This document shows, piece after piece, positions 39,201 to 54,200 of a stretch of 64,000 bases of DNA. Under the pieces are notes generated by a model. It did not search any database. It was not told where the DNA came from and was given only the letters and a program-made list of their open reading frames with translations. The DNA lies in assembly GCA_009869945.1 (NCBI GenBank), contig WIXG01000127.1, positions 124,001-188,000 on the forward strand. Reading direction: 5' to 3'. The translations under genes were made by a program, and so were the position numbers. Origin of the DNA: Mesaphorura yosii (Eukaryota > Arthropoda > Collembola > Poduromorpha > Tullbergiidae). Numbering within the stretch: position 1 is the stretch's first letter; every line of letters begins with the position of its first letter.

Positions 39201-42200
39201 TCATATTTTCTTTGCACAATCATCATAAATGCTTGTGTAAACTATTTACTTTTGCACGACTCTCCTGAATTTTTACCAGCGTTCACATTTGCATGTAACT
39301 CGTACGCCTGTGACCGTATCGAATCATTACACTCTGCACACTGTTTACCCTCATTATATTTGCACAGGCTTCGTATTCAGCCGTCGCGTTTTATGACCAA
39401 GTGTTGCAGTCTGAGCGTCATTGCCTACTCGTAGTTAATTTTTTCATACGATTGCTTTTATTTACTGAAGTCACTCTTTAAATACATTCTAGTTTTATTA
39501 TCGTTCTGCTACTGACTGACTGACTGGCTGCTGTGTTTTGTGCATCTCAATAATGGCCCCTCTGTACTTTACTGTTCGTTCGTCCTCTATTTATATTTAA
39601 TGAATGTAAATTTTATTATCTTTCTGGCGAGGCAGTTGTTTGCTTTCATTCCGAATCTGTTTTGCCTTGTGTACACTATAAAAATGTTTAATTTATCAGG
39701 TTAAATATTTACTTTGTCATTTACTACACGTTGAAATGTATGACCGACAGACTGCATTGGAGCGTTCGAGTTCGGTAGCAGCGACAGGATTTAACGGGCC
39801 AAAATACTGTGCGCATTGTTATTTTATTATGCCACATTTCTCGCTCTGTGTTCGTATTTGTGTTTGTACAAGATTTATGGCACGGCGAGAGCATGACGGA
39901 CCAGTTGTTTAAATTGTATGCATGCAACGAACGATAAATGCTAAAATATGATAATTGTGAGTTTATGGATAATGCAAGGCAGGCTCTCCGTTTTTCTGTT
40001 TACGCATCCAGTTTATATGGAATGGAAATCGTTTTTGTTCACTCACATCACGCGTGGAATACATGATTAGATTTTAAATACGTTGGAGACGTTCTGAGCT
40101 GAGACTAACTTTGTGTCCATATTTGACCTGGCCAGTGTGGCCAGATCCCGTCATAGACACTCTCGCAATAAGCTTTTTGGAAAGTTCTGGCAGAAGGTGT
40201 AAAAATCGCAGCAAAACTTTCGCTCCCAGAAAATTAACTCGCGACTCAGCTTGAAGTTCGCATAATTCAAAATTCACTTCTGCTGAACACTCTCATGCGA
40301 GTCCGCGTACAGTGTGGAAAGTGGTTTCTAGCAGAAGGAAGTTAACATTGACACCATTTGCGGCTGTGGCTTTTAAGCCGACAGGAATCCCTTCTATTCA
40401 TTTTCTGATCCTTATTTGGTGTGGCGGTTGAGCACGTGTAGGAAATCTGAACCACTTATTTTACTCTGTCGGAACCCGACTTCGATGCTTTGACTCCATG
40501 CGTACTGGTGCGGGTGCTCTCATTTGACTTGATAATTAATTAATGAATATCTCTTCCTTGCTTTGTGCTTCCTGACTGGCTTGCCTTGCTCTTTCCGCTA
40601 CTAGATAATGAATTTGTAATGTGTTCCCTCACTTGTGCCTTGCAGACTTTCACTTTCACATGCTTTCTCTACACTTTCACTTTACTCGTTTTGTTGTGTG
40701 CTAAGTCTAATGTAATTATTGATTCTGTTTCAGTATTACGAAATGTCGTATGGACTCAATGTGGAAATGCACAAACAGGTAAGTTCATTTTTTGTCATTA
40801 ATGAGTATTAATTCCATTGACCAAAAACTAGCACTCAAAATATAAGGAGTGCGCAATTCCCTTTGGTCCATGTTCATGTTCAGCTAGTGGAGAAATGGAA
40901 GAGTAACGTAGGTGAAACATTTGGCGAAGAGGTGGAATAATTATGCGTAAGCAGCACGCGAGCACTGATCTAAGAGGAGCATGAAAAGTTACCAATTGCT
41001 GTGGTAAATTGTCAAGAATGGTTCTACTGCATATTGTCACTTCAAGGTTTCGTGCGACATGCCTTGTTTTGAAGTTTTACCTTAATTGCAATAAAATAAT
41101 TACAAAATTACACGCTCGACTAAAATATTAAAATCCAATTGTTGCTAAAAATGTACAGTACTTTGAACACCAGTATTTGTTTTGACTAATTTCGTGCAAG
41201 ACTCGTACAATAGTAAGCATTCAAAACCATCACACACGAGCACGGCCAAAGTTAGTCTCATTCGCATTCCGTGTTGTGTAAAGTTTGAGTGATTGATGTG
41301 CATATTTCATGAAGCCGCTGTCCTACAACTTACATAACGTGTCTGCATGGCATGACAAGAGTTAGAATTTGCGTGCTTTGAAACTCCTCAATTACCGTGT
41401 GTTGACCCGACCGACGGAATCTAATATTCAATAGTGCTAAATTCGACTATCGTATATTGAGCTGCGAGCTGGTGAAATGATTGGCTCGTCCTGTCCAGCA
41501 GGCAACCCATTGATTCAATTTATTTAATTAACTTTTGCTGAAATTCGTTTATCGGCGATTGAATTAAGACTTCTGTGTCCAAAACCAGTGCATGATGCAC
41601 GAAATTATTCATGCAGACGAAATGCGGAGACCTGACAGCGCTCCGGTGTGAAACTTCTCCTTCGAGCATGCAACATGTTTTGAACCCCGCAAACAACGCC
41701 GAGGAAAGGATTTGTTCGCTCCTGCTGCTACTTCCGTCGATAAGGAGGGCAAGAAAAGACCAGGAAAGGGAAAAGTGAAGCATGCATTTGGAGAAGTGAG
41801 AAACAGTGGCTTTCATGTGGCTTTTTATGCTCGGTGAACGCGAGTTCATTTCATGTCATAAACTTTCCCTTCATCTGTTTTCTCTTGAAAGATTTTCTCG
41901 CTCTTGTCTTTTCCTCTTCTCTGTCGGTTCCCCGACTGACTGTTTGCGTCGCGTGAGTCTGCGGTACGCGTGTCTGGTTGAATTCCTCCAGTAACTGGTG
42001 CGGGGGAAATGGAATATTTATACGTGATGCGATGGTTTCCAAAGTGTCAAAGAAAAGCCTCAGACTCAACCAAATAGAAAAAGTTTAGACAGCACTAGAT
42101 TTGAACTTTTTCTGCTCGGCTAACTTGCACCGCGCATATCCCTTTATCTTGATCTCGTGTTCTTCACTGTTGGCCTTTCGGTAGTTCGTGCCGGAATCTA

Positions 42201-45200
42201 GGAGTGAATCTTCCCGGATCCAATCTTCCTAGGAACGAATCTTCCCGAAACGAATCTTCCCGGGAATCAATCCTCCCAAGAACGAATCTTCCCAGTCACA
42301 TGCGCATTGATTAGAGTCGGTCTGCAGTCGCAAGAATAACTTGCAAGTGCAGTTCAGGGCCACTGCGGGCAAGTCTCTATTTTCGGACCCGATGCGGGAC
42401 GGAATTAAGGATGGAAAGTATACAAGGGAATGCTCCCAATACCCAATATCAGTGTAAAATACTTCCTTAGTACTATGCACTGAAAATGTGGACTACTTTA
42501 AACGTGTACAGAGGTAGGATACATATGTTAAAAATATGAAACAATAATTAGACGTTATATTCAATGTTATGAGCCACGCCGCGCAAGTAGTCCAGGAATG
42601 AGTCGTCGTCGTTGTAGTTGGCGGCGACCTTCAGTTTGACTGGCAGTTTGGAACAAAAGCAAGAGAAGCCTATATTATCATGTTGATAGTGAAGTCCGGC
42701 TTCTGGCAGTATTCTTCAGAAAACGCTGGATGGATTGCAACAAACGATAGAAGCAGCCTCGCTGGCGAGAAGTCGGGAACACGACGTGAAATGCTTTGAT
42801 TCAAGTTTGCTCGAAATCTGACGATGCTGATTGGGGCCAAATCAGGTGTCAAGTTTTATTGCATTAAACACCCTGGTGTAGGAGGCGTGCTTCCGGTTTG
42901 ACATCAGCACAAACAACATTGGCAGAACAAACTCGCGAAATTTTCCGTGGATTATGAAGAGCTGGTCAAACAATGCGGGGCTGGCTTTGAATGTTCCGTC
43001 GAAGAACCAGTGGTCACAGCGTCCAAGAACATCTAAATGAGCTGCATATTGTTGCCAGAATCGAAGAATTTTCTCCATTGGCAACGTTGTGAAGTCTTCT
43101 GGAAGACCCAAGTCACCTCTCGAAGGCGCTGATCACTGATTACCTTCGTACTTTTCTTGCCTTACGCTGACGTTGCGTTTGTGCCATAATTCACTTAACT
43201 GCATAGTGCTTCTTCCTGAACTAAAAATGTATAAGATTAATGAATTTGACGATAAAACAAAATGAAACACTAAAAGCGCAAGTTGCCTCGATATCTTGCA
43301 ACAATAAAATCAGTACATTTATTAAAACGAACAAAACTCTGCAAAGTTTTACCGCATCTTTAAAACGTTCAAAAGAGGTTGGAAGATCCGCCTCGTGCTT
43401 CGTGCACATTACTTTGTTCTTGAACACGCTGGGACGGTCACCCCTTTGTTCGGCAGAGCTCGCGTGTGATCTAGGAAGATTCGTTCTTAAGAAGATTGGA
43501 TCCGGCAAGATTCATACCGGCAGATTCGCTCCGGAAGACTCACGCCTGTTACGTTCGTGCCGTGCCTTCTGCTCAAACTGAAACGCAACACGAATTCAAA
43601 TTCACTGGGAACAATTTTCAATCTTAATTACCATTCACCGCCAACGGAAGTCGTGTGCCCAAAATGCACGTGTGCTGTACAAAAAGCGCAATTACTCGGG
43701 TAGCGTGCGAACGAACAACCCACAATTTATTACGGCTATTGGCATGTTTTTCCCCAGTAGTTAGCGAGAGTAAAGGTGATTTTTGTATTAATTTAAACAA
43801 ATACAATGTAAACCTGTCATGCAATTCATCTTCCTCTACCGGCCAAACTGTACTATTGTAAAGTCCTGCCACACGACACAGAATGACTTATTTGCATGTG
43901 ATTAGGCAGTTTAGCGTACTGGATAGTACTTGAGTGTAACAAGTAAGCTGTAGTATTTATGCCCGAATGAACTAATCTGCATTAGAAAGCCATTTTAGAC
44001 TTTTCTCCACGATTCCTGAGGCTGTTGCCATGCGGGTTCACAAATGGCTGGGGTAGGGGAAAGACACTCGTGGCCTGAAGCCACACTTTCCCCTCCTTTC
44101 ACTTCAACGATGCATAAAAATCTTGTGGTAGGATTCCGATGCGTTTTATCCACCCATTGGTAAACAAATGCGAAATAATAAAATAGAAAATCCTTCTCGA
44201 ATTTATAGTCTTTTATTTACATGTTGCAACAATAATACCGCAGCACGGTCGGGGGAGAGCGAGACCTGTGCGTGGTCCGTACAGGAGTGCTTGAATGGCC
44301 ACGTACATTGTAAGCAGCGACAGAAGGAAACGCGGGAGCAGGAAATTGAAATCGAGCATTGAATGGTTATTACTCGGCAGCGCACGAATACAGAGTCGGA
44401 GATGGCTAACGATATCCGAAAAAGAAATTGTATGGAGGAAGACGTTTGTGCATTCAAGTGGTAATCTTGGTGCAACACAGTACAAAGGAAAGCCATAGAA
44501 AAAACCCATTTGACATTTATATGTAGGAGCAGCGCAGAGAAAGAAAGAGAAAAGGTGGTTGATCGAATGGAAACATATGGACAATCTCGTTCAATATAAT
44601 AGCAGTAATAATAACGATCCATTTACTGCCATGCACTGCACTGCCCTCACATTGGGATTTTTTATAGGATGCAGTGCAATAAAGATTCAATGATATTCAT
44701 AAGTTCATGGATCGTGCAGGAGTCATGATAATAACCGTGATATCCCGGAAAGAAATAGAAAGTGAGCAGAGAGCACTCCGAGAGAAAGCTTCCAATTCTT
44801 TCGCTACGTTCATTCGAACGAATCCCAAGCGTTTACTTTAACTTAGAGAAAGCTGGAACTTTCATGTCCAGTCGCAGCTTCATTTCAATTAAATTACTTA
44901 ACCCAGAATATTTTGATATAATTTTTAACAGAACCACGAGCTGGTTCATCAATCAAATCACTGATGCAGCTCAATCTTTGAAACTTTCCTCTACACTTGC
45001 TACGCCAAGCCCTGAAACTGTTGCTTGGAGCAATTGCAGTAGTTTCATGTTGATGCACTGTTTACTTGCAATGCGGCACCCTTCATTCCTATTTCACACA
45101 GGCGAATCGTCATGCATGCTTGTGCCGTAGACCGACAGAAAGCCAACAAGGCTGAGCTGCAGAGCACAGAAGAGATAATAACAACAAGGGGAAAACTTAC

Positions 45201-48200
45201 GTTGGAAACGTGCTTGAGTGTATCCGTGAATGATCCATGAAAAGAAGGGAAACAAGAAAAGATTCGTTTTTACAGTACACTGTTTAGAGCCGCCGCCCTC
45301 CTTCACGCCATGCCATTTCTGAGTGATCAAAACTAATCGTGTGTCAATGGGAAATCAATACTCGTGTAGAAGAGGCCCCGTTCAAGTTCATTTTTTATGC
45401 TATTTACCAGTCTAACAGCCGACTTGCATTCAAGTCCGGGCAAATTCAATCCCATAATAGCCGTCGTATTTTCTCAGGCTTCAAAAACCATTACATTTTC
45501 TATGGTTTAACGATAGTCATAATAATAACCCATTCCAAGATTTCCCCTTCTCAAGCCTCCGCCGCATTTGCCACGCTGCATTGCAGACAGACGCAAGACA
45601 CTCGTCAGGTTGGCAATTCCTTGTCGTGCTCGCTCGCTCTTTTTACTGCGCCCCATTCAAGTAAAGCGTGTGTGGATGATGTAATAAAATTCCTACACAT
45701 TTTCACGATTTTCACTTTTTTGCCACTTGACGGCCTCCTTCTCCTTGAGCATCACATTGAGCAGAATAACTTTTATTGTTATTGGTAATTGTGAAACACC
45801 CTCGGATTCGCATTCGCACCCGTCATGCTAAGCAAAAGCTGTAAAATTATGCTCACTTTTGCGACGGGCTGCCGGGTCCGAATTGCCTTCGACTTCTGGT
45901 TTTAGGGCTCGTAAACATAATTTTTGTCTATTGTGTATGCTGAATATGAGAACGGAAGTACCCGCACAAAGAGCTTATTGCCCAATATAATTTTATGGTT
46001 CTTTATATGTGCCAATGAGTAAAACGAGAAGTTCTTGAACTGTGGGCCTAAAGCACCTGTCCAGGATTTGGAGAGTGCCAATGATAGCTTTTAATTTGAA
46101 TTACTTGAGCATAAACACAAATTACACTTATGTCACGTAAGAATGCTTACAATCGTACTGGTCACACAATTGCATCATTTGAAATTGAAGTTAGCAGTAA
46201 AGCATGAAAATATTATGGTCGAGAAGCAGTCATTCAATTTTCCACCTAGAGTCTAGAGTTCTTCGTCACTCCTAGATGAATATGCGACTTTAAGTAGGCA
46301 TCCTATGCCTCCAGATGGACACCCACTCGATTCAAAAATTCTCCGGTAAAGTGAAGCTAACACGAATGAAAACTTCATACATTTTTAATGATTGCTAAAA
46401 GTGCGAGTTCTTGTTCTTTTTCTCCCAAGGTGCACAAATAAAGACATCGGGAATCTCGTTGGTGGATTGCTTTGTCTCTCCAAAATTGCATGGGGAGTTA
46501 AACTCCATTACGCTTTGCTGGGTAACCTTCAACAGGGAAACTTGAGGATTTTTGAGAAGATGGGTAAATAATTTGATTTAGAAAAGAAAGGCGAAGCAAG
46601 TTGAATTGACAAATGTCACCACGGAAGAAGAAGTATTAAATTAGTGATCGTGATTCTTAAAGTAGAGTGACATTTAAATTTTGTGAGGTAACTTGTCAAT
46701 GCCAATACCGAAGAAAATTTACAATACAATACTGTAGTGGTTTTGGATTATATACTTCGCAACTTCTAAATGCAGATGCTTTCATTATCGTCTCCAAATT
46801 CGGCTTCACCTGGTTGTGCTGAACGTATTTGCTCAAAGATGTTCAAATCCTCAGGATTAGAAGAAAGTTTGGCATGCAAATCCTACTGCAGAAAATACGC
46901 AATTTTGAGTCGGTTCCACTCATTCTATCTGTCCTTCCTTAAGTTGGTTGTAGTAATTCTATTCCAGAAATCGACGAAGTCTCCTTATTGGGCCAGTAAA
47001 CTCAAAGCAACGACAATTCAAGCAGTCCCTTTCTTTTTTCATTATTCTGTCACAGCTGGTGCTTTCTTCTCGCTCCGCCGTCGTCGTCGTCCTCATAATC
47101 ATCATCGTTGTATAGTGAATGTATTCCTTCCTCTAATCATATTCTTTGTGACTACGAAATTCGTCCCAAGATCGATTTTTATTCCCTGATTTTTCTCAAG
47201 GCATTTCATTCGTTCTTGGCGTCCCCTTCTCTGTCGCTTTTTATTCACTCGTTTGCCTTCAGCTTGTGAGAGTTTTGTACGCAGTCAGTTCACGCATAAC
47301 TTTCTCCAAGGAAGGGGAAAACAAGAGAGCACAAGCAGGCGGCAGCATCCTTTTATAATATTCTAGCACATTGAAATTTTTTCAAGTGAAAAAAGGGAAA
47401 TTTTCTCTTACTTTACATTTCTCGCTCTCTCTCTTCTTAAGATCTTAGTTTTTTCTCTTTATTAAGAAAGAGTTGAGGACAACTACTTATTTAGCATGCT
47501 ATGTCAAGTAGTCTCATTTTTATTCTCTTTGGATTCTTTACCAACTTTCTTCCTCTTAAGTTCCCAAAAGTTCTTTCGTTGCGCTGTTCCTTCCCCTCCG
47601 CTTTTTATTATTATTTCTTGTGTTTTCGTTCTTCAACTTATCCCTTTCAAGTCGCCCTCATTCAATATCCACACTTGACTTGCTCGTCGTGGGCTGACAT
47701 GTTTCCAACTGCAGACTTTCATAGCTTCACCATCACCTTATTAAATATAAAACGCAAGGAAGCGGAGGCAAGTAAACTGGTGGGACGAAGAAAGAAAGGA
47801 TTTTAAAAGTATGAGAAAAAGTTTTAATACATTTGCCGTGCCTCTCCTTTCATAAATACATAATTTCTTAGACATTGTGCACTAACAAGGGGCATACTTC
47901 AGCTGCGTATTGAACCCAAAGTCACCACCTCACTTTGGGCCCCGGATTGCAGAAGTGATCAAGAAAAACACACCACCGAATATATTCGTGACGTATACAA
48001 AATCCGGAAAGCTCAATAAGCGAATCATGAGGGAATGGGTTGAGGAATGCTTATTTCCGCTAGTAACAGAAAAGCCTGTACTGCTCCTGGATTCGTGGAC
48101 GGGCCAACAAGATAACACTTCAGTCTGGTTTTAGATAATTGGAAAAGACTCTAGATCCCCCCCCCCAAAAAAAACCGCCATAAAATGAAAAATATTCATT

Positions 48201-51200
48201 TATTTAGCTACCTAGCTATTTGGTTTGAATAAAGTTAATGTGTCATATATAAATGGCGGACAAACATCACTACAAATGCGTCAATTTTCAAATTCGCGCA
48301 TTTAATCGAAATATGAGTTTTACAGACCAAAATCGGTCTGATGCGATTAGGGCGACTAGTAGAATAGGAAAAGTGAGGTGGTGACTTTGGGTTCAATACG
48401 CAGCTGAAGTATGCCCCTTGTAAGTGACATTTGCGCCAAAACGCAAAGACTGCCAGGCTCAAGATAATTACGTTAATGCAAAATCGCGTAACCCCTCGCA
48501 TTACTTTTGATTTTGTATGCAGGCGGGCACCGAATTGGTCGTATTTATTAGTCGAGTCGAAAGTAGGCGACAAGACCAGATGACGGGAACAGTTTACCAT
48601 TTGAAAGCGCTTAATTGCATTATGCAGCGATACAACTTGGCTGACTACAGTGAGATGTGAAATTGTGTGCCATCGGGTGCCGGAAGGTTCCACATAGCTT
48701 TGTCATTAAGCTCTTGCCAAGCCCGGGGAAAGTTGTTTACAGAGATAACTGCCGTACAAGGTGACGGAATCACGAAAGAGAATACGGGTTCATTACGTAC
48801 GAAGAGAAATTTACGTGAGAACCGAAATGGCAGAACACCGGCTGCTTTTGGAATTCTTAACCTTCTCGGGCAGCAGTTTATAGCAACTGGAAGATCTTTC
48901 ACTTGCATTGTAATTATGCTTTCTAAGCAATTATTCTTGGAATGTAAGCGGGAAAAGCAAACAAGGCTATTCCGCTATTTGGTCTCTTTTATGAAGTGTC
49001 TTAATTAATGAATCCGTAAAGAATTAAGCATCAGGGTTGGCGGCGGCGACAGAGGAAGTTGGGCATGAAAGAGGAAAAGTGAAAGTCGTTCATTTTAATG
49101 ATCTGCCCACATCCGTTTATTTTTATGTTTACTCAAGCAGATGCGCTACTTGCTTATAGCGAATTATACGAAAGTGAATTAATTTTTCAAAGTAGAGTCT
49201 GTTATTGCGACGCTAAAATAATTCTTTTAAGTTCAATTCATGTGCAATGCGCATGTGAATTCAGGAATCATTTTCAGAGTGAGAATCAATCGATTTTGCA
49301 TTTAAATCGGCCATGAGAAAATTCTAAAATGTGGAAAAGAGCTGTGAACAGAACTGACCACAATAATCAAATTCGCTTTATGACAAGGTTATGGAATAAC
49401 AGAATGAGTGTATGATACTCCTTGTTTGATTGCTCATCACATTTCATGCGCAGTTCTGTCCTTTCCCTTTTGTCTATCTGCTATTATCAAAAATTGCCTG
49501 GCCCTAACCATAATGGGTAAGCACAGTAGCAACTTCAAGTAAACTCTGATATAGGACTCTATTATTATTTTTACGACTTGTGCAATATGAATGGTTCCAT
49601 TCCAGCAGCGGCGTATCACGGTCGCAGTCGCCGAAATAGCTTTTGAATATTTTAATAGCCGCAGCACGGCACGGCGGCTGCATTTTGACGTCGGCTTAAA
49701 TCGAGTCGTAATGAAATAAGGCATGAACGAGTTTAAGAAATGACTTGAGCACAAACGCTTGACATTTATGTTAACAATTTCGGGTACGATAGAGAAAACT
49801 AGTTCCATCTCATTTTTTATGTTTTTAATAACCGTTAACACTTTAGAGCTACGGTCCTTATTGTTATATTTGTAATCTTCGAAATTATTGCAGTTATAAT
49901 CGCGGGCCCGCTCTTTTATGGTTATTTTTATGACAGGAAGCGGCAAAAACACTTTAGCGAGCAGCCCGCTGCGGGGCAGGTAGAAGAAGAATGATCATGC
50001 AAATGAGAATTAAATATTATTACCGAATGCCGTGCTGGCTCAAAGTTTTATTGTCGCAATCAGAAATGGGGAATCGGAACACAAGAAAGAGGATTTGATA
50101 TTACACAGGATTTGTTACACCCGCGTAGAAATCAATCTTGTGACAACGAGTTAATAGTAAAATCGTACACAAAATCTCTAAAGATTGAGTCGTCTCGTCA
50201 CTTTGTCGAATTTCTTCAGCTTTTTCTGCTGAGATCACGGTGGTATGAATTCGCACTAATAATTTTGCATCGTGTTGTGTTTTCCTTCCAGAACTGTGAC
50301 GTATTCCCATTCTTTCATCAGCAATTTGAGCAGTTATTTTAGTCGTGAGTGCTTTAAGCTCCGGTTCTTTCAATTAATTTGGTGGCATTGTAACTCAATT
50401 CATTCCACCCTGCCTGTTTTGTACTTGGGTAATGGTTGAGTGAATGTTCCTTGGAACACTGCTGTTATGAATCACGATCTTAAATTATGGAGTACGAATA
50501 ATGCAAATTGTAGGGTTGGCTAAATTAAAGGATATTTTTTCTCATCTCAACATCTGAAAGGAAGCAATAACCACAAAAAGAGCGATGTTTAATGACAATA
50601 CGAATCTATCATGATTATGGCAGGCGATTTCTTTAGTTCGTACCCAAGAGTGCGATGCATGAGTCGACGGGAATGGTGTGTCGTGTCTCTATTCATAAAG
50701 CATGAAGCCCGATGGACTCACGCGCTGTGCCATGCAGTATGCACAAAGTGTTTGCACGAACTCGCCAATCTAAAGTGTTTTCCGTGCCATTTTCTCTGCG
50801 CCCATCCCTAATAATACGTTGCTGTCAAGTTGGTTAATTTTCGACGATGGGATTACAATTATCCTGGCAAGACGACGGGCGAAATGACGGCTGACGTGTA
50901 CCCTATACGTACGAAGTATGAATTGCAACTTTTAGCACCGTGATTATGCTTAAGTATAGGCCGTCTCAAATTAAGCTTATCTAGACGTATTAATTTTTTG
51001 TACTGAGCCAACTTGATTATTATTGTTTACTCTAATCCTGCGAAACATGGTAACTATTTTCTGTCTTGGAGTTGCCAATGAATGACGGTAATTTGAATAA
51101 TGATGATGGGTTCTGCGTTCTGGTCACGATGTTGATTACGCGTCAGACTTACGTCATTCTTGATTGTGTGCCTTGCTTCGTGTTCTTGAGAACAAAGAAC

Positions 51201-54200
51201 TGGTTAAGAATGGCAATCAAACTCAGCCGAGATTAGTGATCTTAAAAACTTTATGCCAAAGTACGCGAAAATCAGCTGGGTCATGCTTATCAATTCTTAT
51301 GGCTTTCCATCTTTCAAGATGGATTAATTTTACATGTTTGCACAACCAGCAAGTTCGTTGCTTTCAAGATCGTGAGCAATCAACGATGATATTCATAATT
51401 TGTCATCAAATCCGCTTGTGTTGGGATGTGGAACGAATTGCTTGCGTTTTAGCACAAGGCGTATGATTAGAAAAGTACACACATTACCACTTTAATGTGC
51501 TTTAATGCTCCGCAGACACGCACAACCACAATGCAGAAGGCGAACAGGAGCAAACCTTCAACTTGAATTGGGCGATATTTAATCAATATGTCGTGTACAC
51601 GCGCTCCGTGGCCAGGGTATGATAATTGGCAATAAAAGCCACCCTTTCAAAAAGCTTATGGCACCACTGCACCGGCGGTCGTTGCGACTAATGTGGTCAT
51701 GATTATATGATGTGCTTGGCGCTTGGCCATGTGTATTTTTGTGACAAAAGATTCCAAGACTGAGTCTGATGAAATTAAAAATCTCGACGCAGGGAAAATT
51801 GTACGCATCCTAAAGTTGTTACAAAATGCTGACTGGCAAGGCTAAAAATGCTTGAATTTACGGAACATGGCGACATGACTTAGCTAATAATATACTATTA
51901 GTGTGCGCCGGGCACAACAGGCATCGAACAGCTGGCAGAAGTCACAAGTTGGTTAAGGTTGTGATTTTTATGCTCATAGTTTTATTAATGGGCTCGTAAC
52001 TATATGTTCGTAGTCTCCTCGCAAATAGGGGACGCCAAGTAGAACTGAATGAAGAGTGCAGACGTTGCGCTGCGAGTGCGACATATGGGGTCTATTGCAC
52101 TGCCAAAGTCAACCAGCCGTCTGTGCTTATTGTTAACTGAACTTTAAATTCAAAATAAGAAATATTACGCGTGACACAGACACAGCCCGAATGAATTCCG
52201 AGTCAAGGACAAGGACAGGTTATGATTGAGCTGACACTCAGTTTAGCAGTTCCACATTCCCCTTTGCATTTATTTATGTTTTAAACAAACATTTCATAAA
52301 GTGAAAGTTTTACGAGCTAAGCCCAAACTGTGCAAAATGCATTTCAATTTACAATGCATGTACCCCTCATGACACGTTGTTATTGCAGTTAATCTGAAAT
52401 ATTCAAAACTATAAATATGTAACTACAACTGCATTAAACCGGTAACTGAAACGGCTCTGAAAAAGAGCAACAAAGTAAGGAAGAGTGGCGCCAACGCCAA
52501 GTTGGGGTGAGCCGAGTGAAAGTGGAAAAGAAGATGCATGAGTTGGGATTTTATTTTATTCCCATTTCGATTAAATGGCGACACTCGAGAGAACCTGCCG
52601 CGTGCGAGAAGAGGGAGAGGAAGCGAAGTGTAAGGCTAAAAAGAATGCAGTGCATTGGTGGGACGACTGAATGAATAGATAATAACTGCTCCATTTCGTC
52701 GTCGACTTCGGTTAGAATTCCTTTAACTTGCGCTATGCTCTAACATTCCACCGAATCACATTTTACATCCGATTTGACTACTTAGTCCGGTTGCCCTTTC
52801 ATCGTGATCGGATTGCAGTTGCCGTGAAATGACATGTAATTTCTGAACTGAACTTTGAAGATTCTCTGTAGTTCCTGGGAGCATAAATTGGCTCGCCTTC
52901 CTCGCTGATTCTATTCGGCTCATTAGTATGGATACTTACAGCATCGCATCACGTCTTATTTTCCCTGGAAGTAAAATTCCTGGATTGGTTTTGATACTTT
53001 TGAACATTGCGAGAGAAAATAGCGCATACTTTGCGATCCGAATCTGAGAAGAGGAGAACGCAACAAAATGCCAAAGGATGCTCGGCAACAACAAAATGTA
53101 TAAATATTGCACGCTGCATGCTGTTGACTCGAAGGACGCGAAACACGACGACGAAATAGAAAGAATGGTTTTAGAATATGAAATGAAGACGAAGAAAGTC
53201 GAAAAACACAAAATGCACCTTGACGCTTTCTTCCGTCCTTTCTCTCGCGTGCACGTTTTGGCTGTCAGCATGTACCGCATTTATTGTATGGGGATTCGTG
53301 ACTTTTCTTTAAAGCATAAATGAACGACAGGAGAAGAATTACTTACTACGAGGAGGACAAGACTGTGGCTGGAAGTCCACAAATGTCACCACCGCCAATA
53401 GTTGTTAGTTTTTGAACTTTTCTCGTCTCACTTCGCTTCACTTACGGTCTACTCGGATTCTTTATTTTGTTCCGTGTATGGGTAGTGCTCTTTGTCGTAC
53501 TCTGCTGCATAATGCAGCAACATGGGGGATTCTGATCACGGTTATTGCTCTCGTGCGAGCAGTGCTTCGATTGCGGAATTGAAAACGTGTTGTTTGCCGA
53601 GACTGACTGCATCGGAATGGTTTTATAAATGTATATTTGTGTGTTTAAGATCCGTTCTTTCCTCACGACATTCCCTTCGCCTTTTGTCGGTGGTCGACAT
53701 GCCCTTATATCTACGCACTGTTGGAACTTGGTGGAAAATCGATTCCATTTTGTTGAATCCATATTATATTTACTTTTTCTTATTTTCTCCGGGAACGCAA
53801 CACAATACAATACAACGGGGCGAAGTGCAGTGCATTGAGTACGATGTGGTATTGGCAGCTTGAGTTGCTCACTTCAGTATTCAGCTTCCTTCAATTCTCG
53901 TTTCTCCTTGTCTTGTCTTCACGGAACTGTTTGAATTATTCCCTTTCTCCGGGGACATTGTTCCCTGCTCGAGCCTTTTTGCCAGTCGCGAGCGCGAGAC
54001 TTTTCTTATTTCACTTCACAAGGCGGAATGCATTTTTCTCAGAGATATTATAAATTCCTTACTCTGACATGACGAAATTCCACAGCATACATTATGCAGT
54101 GCAGAGCTCTCGGCTTTCACTTTGAGTGGATTTCGTTCCATGTCTTTGACTCTCGCCTTTCCCCTTCGCGGAGAAATTTAATACAAAACATCTTGCTCAC

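Larger units (their letters stand above)
47886..48420. mobile_element. Short DNA transposon with ~50-bp perfect terminal inverted repeats
   Basis: The ends 47885-47936 and 48370-48421 are perfect inverted copies over 52 bp, beginning CAAGGGGCATACTTCAGC. TAA occurs directly on both sides (47883-47885 and 48421-48423), consistent with a 3-bp target duplication if the element is CAAGG...CCTTG. The uninterrupted identity of the ends suggests a recent insertion. The interior carries a transposase fragment on the plus strand and a C10A8 homopolymer junction at 48157-48174. Confidence 0.85.

Noticed and set aside
45339-45788. 149-codon plus-strand open frame in the groucho intron
   Set aside because: No conserved motif; single frame in an intron without splice or promoter support.
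48235-48693. 152-codon minus-strand open frame
   Set aside because: It reads through the right terminal inverted repeat of the short transposon and shares its NPKSPPHF peptide only because the repeats are mirror copies.
49437-49952. 171-codon minus-strand open frame in the large groucho intron
   Set aside because: It shows no domain, has runs from simple AT-rich sequence, and nothing nearby suggests a gene.
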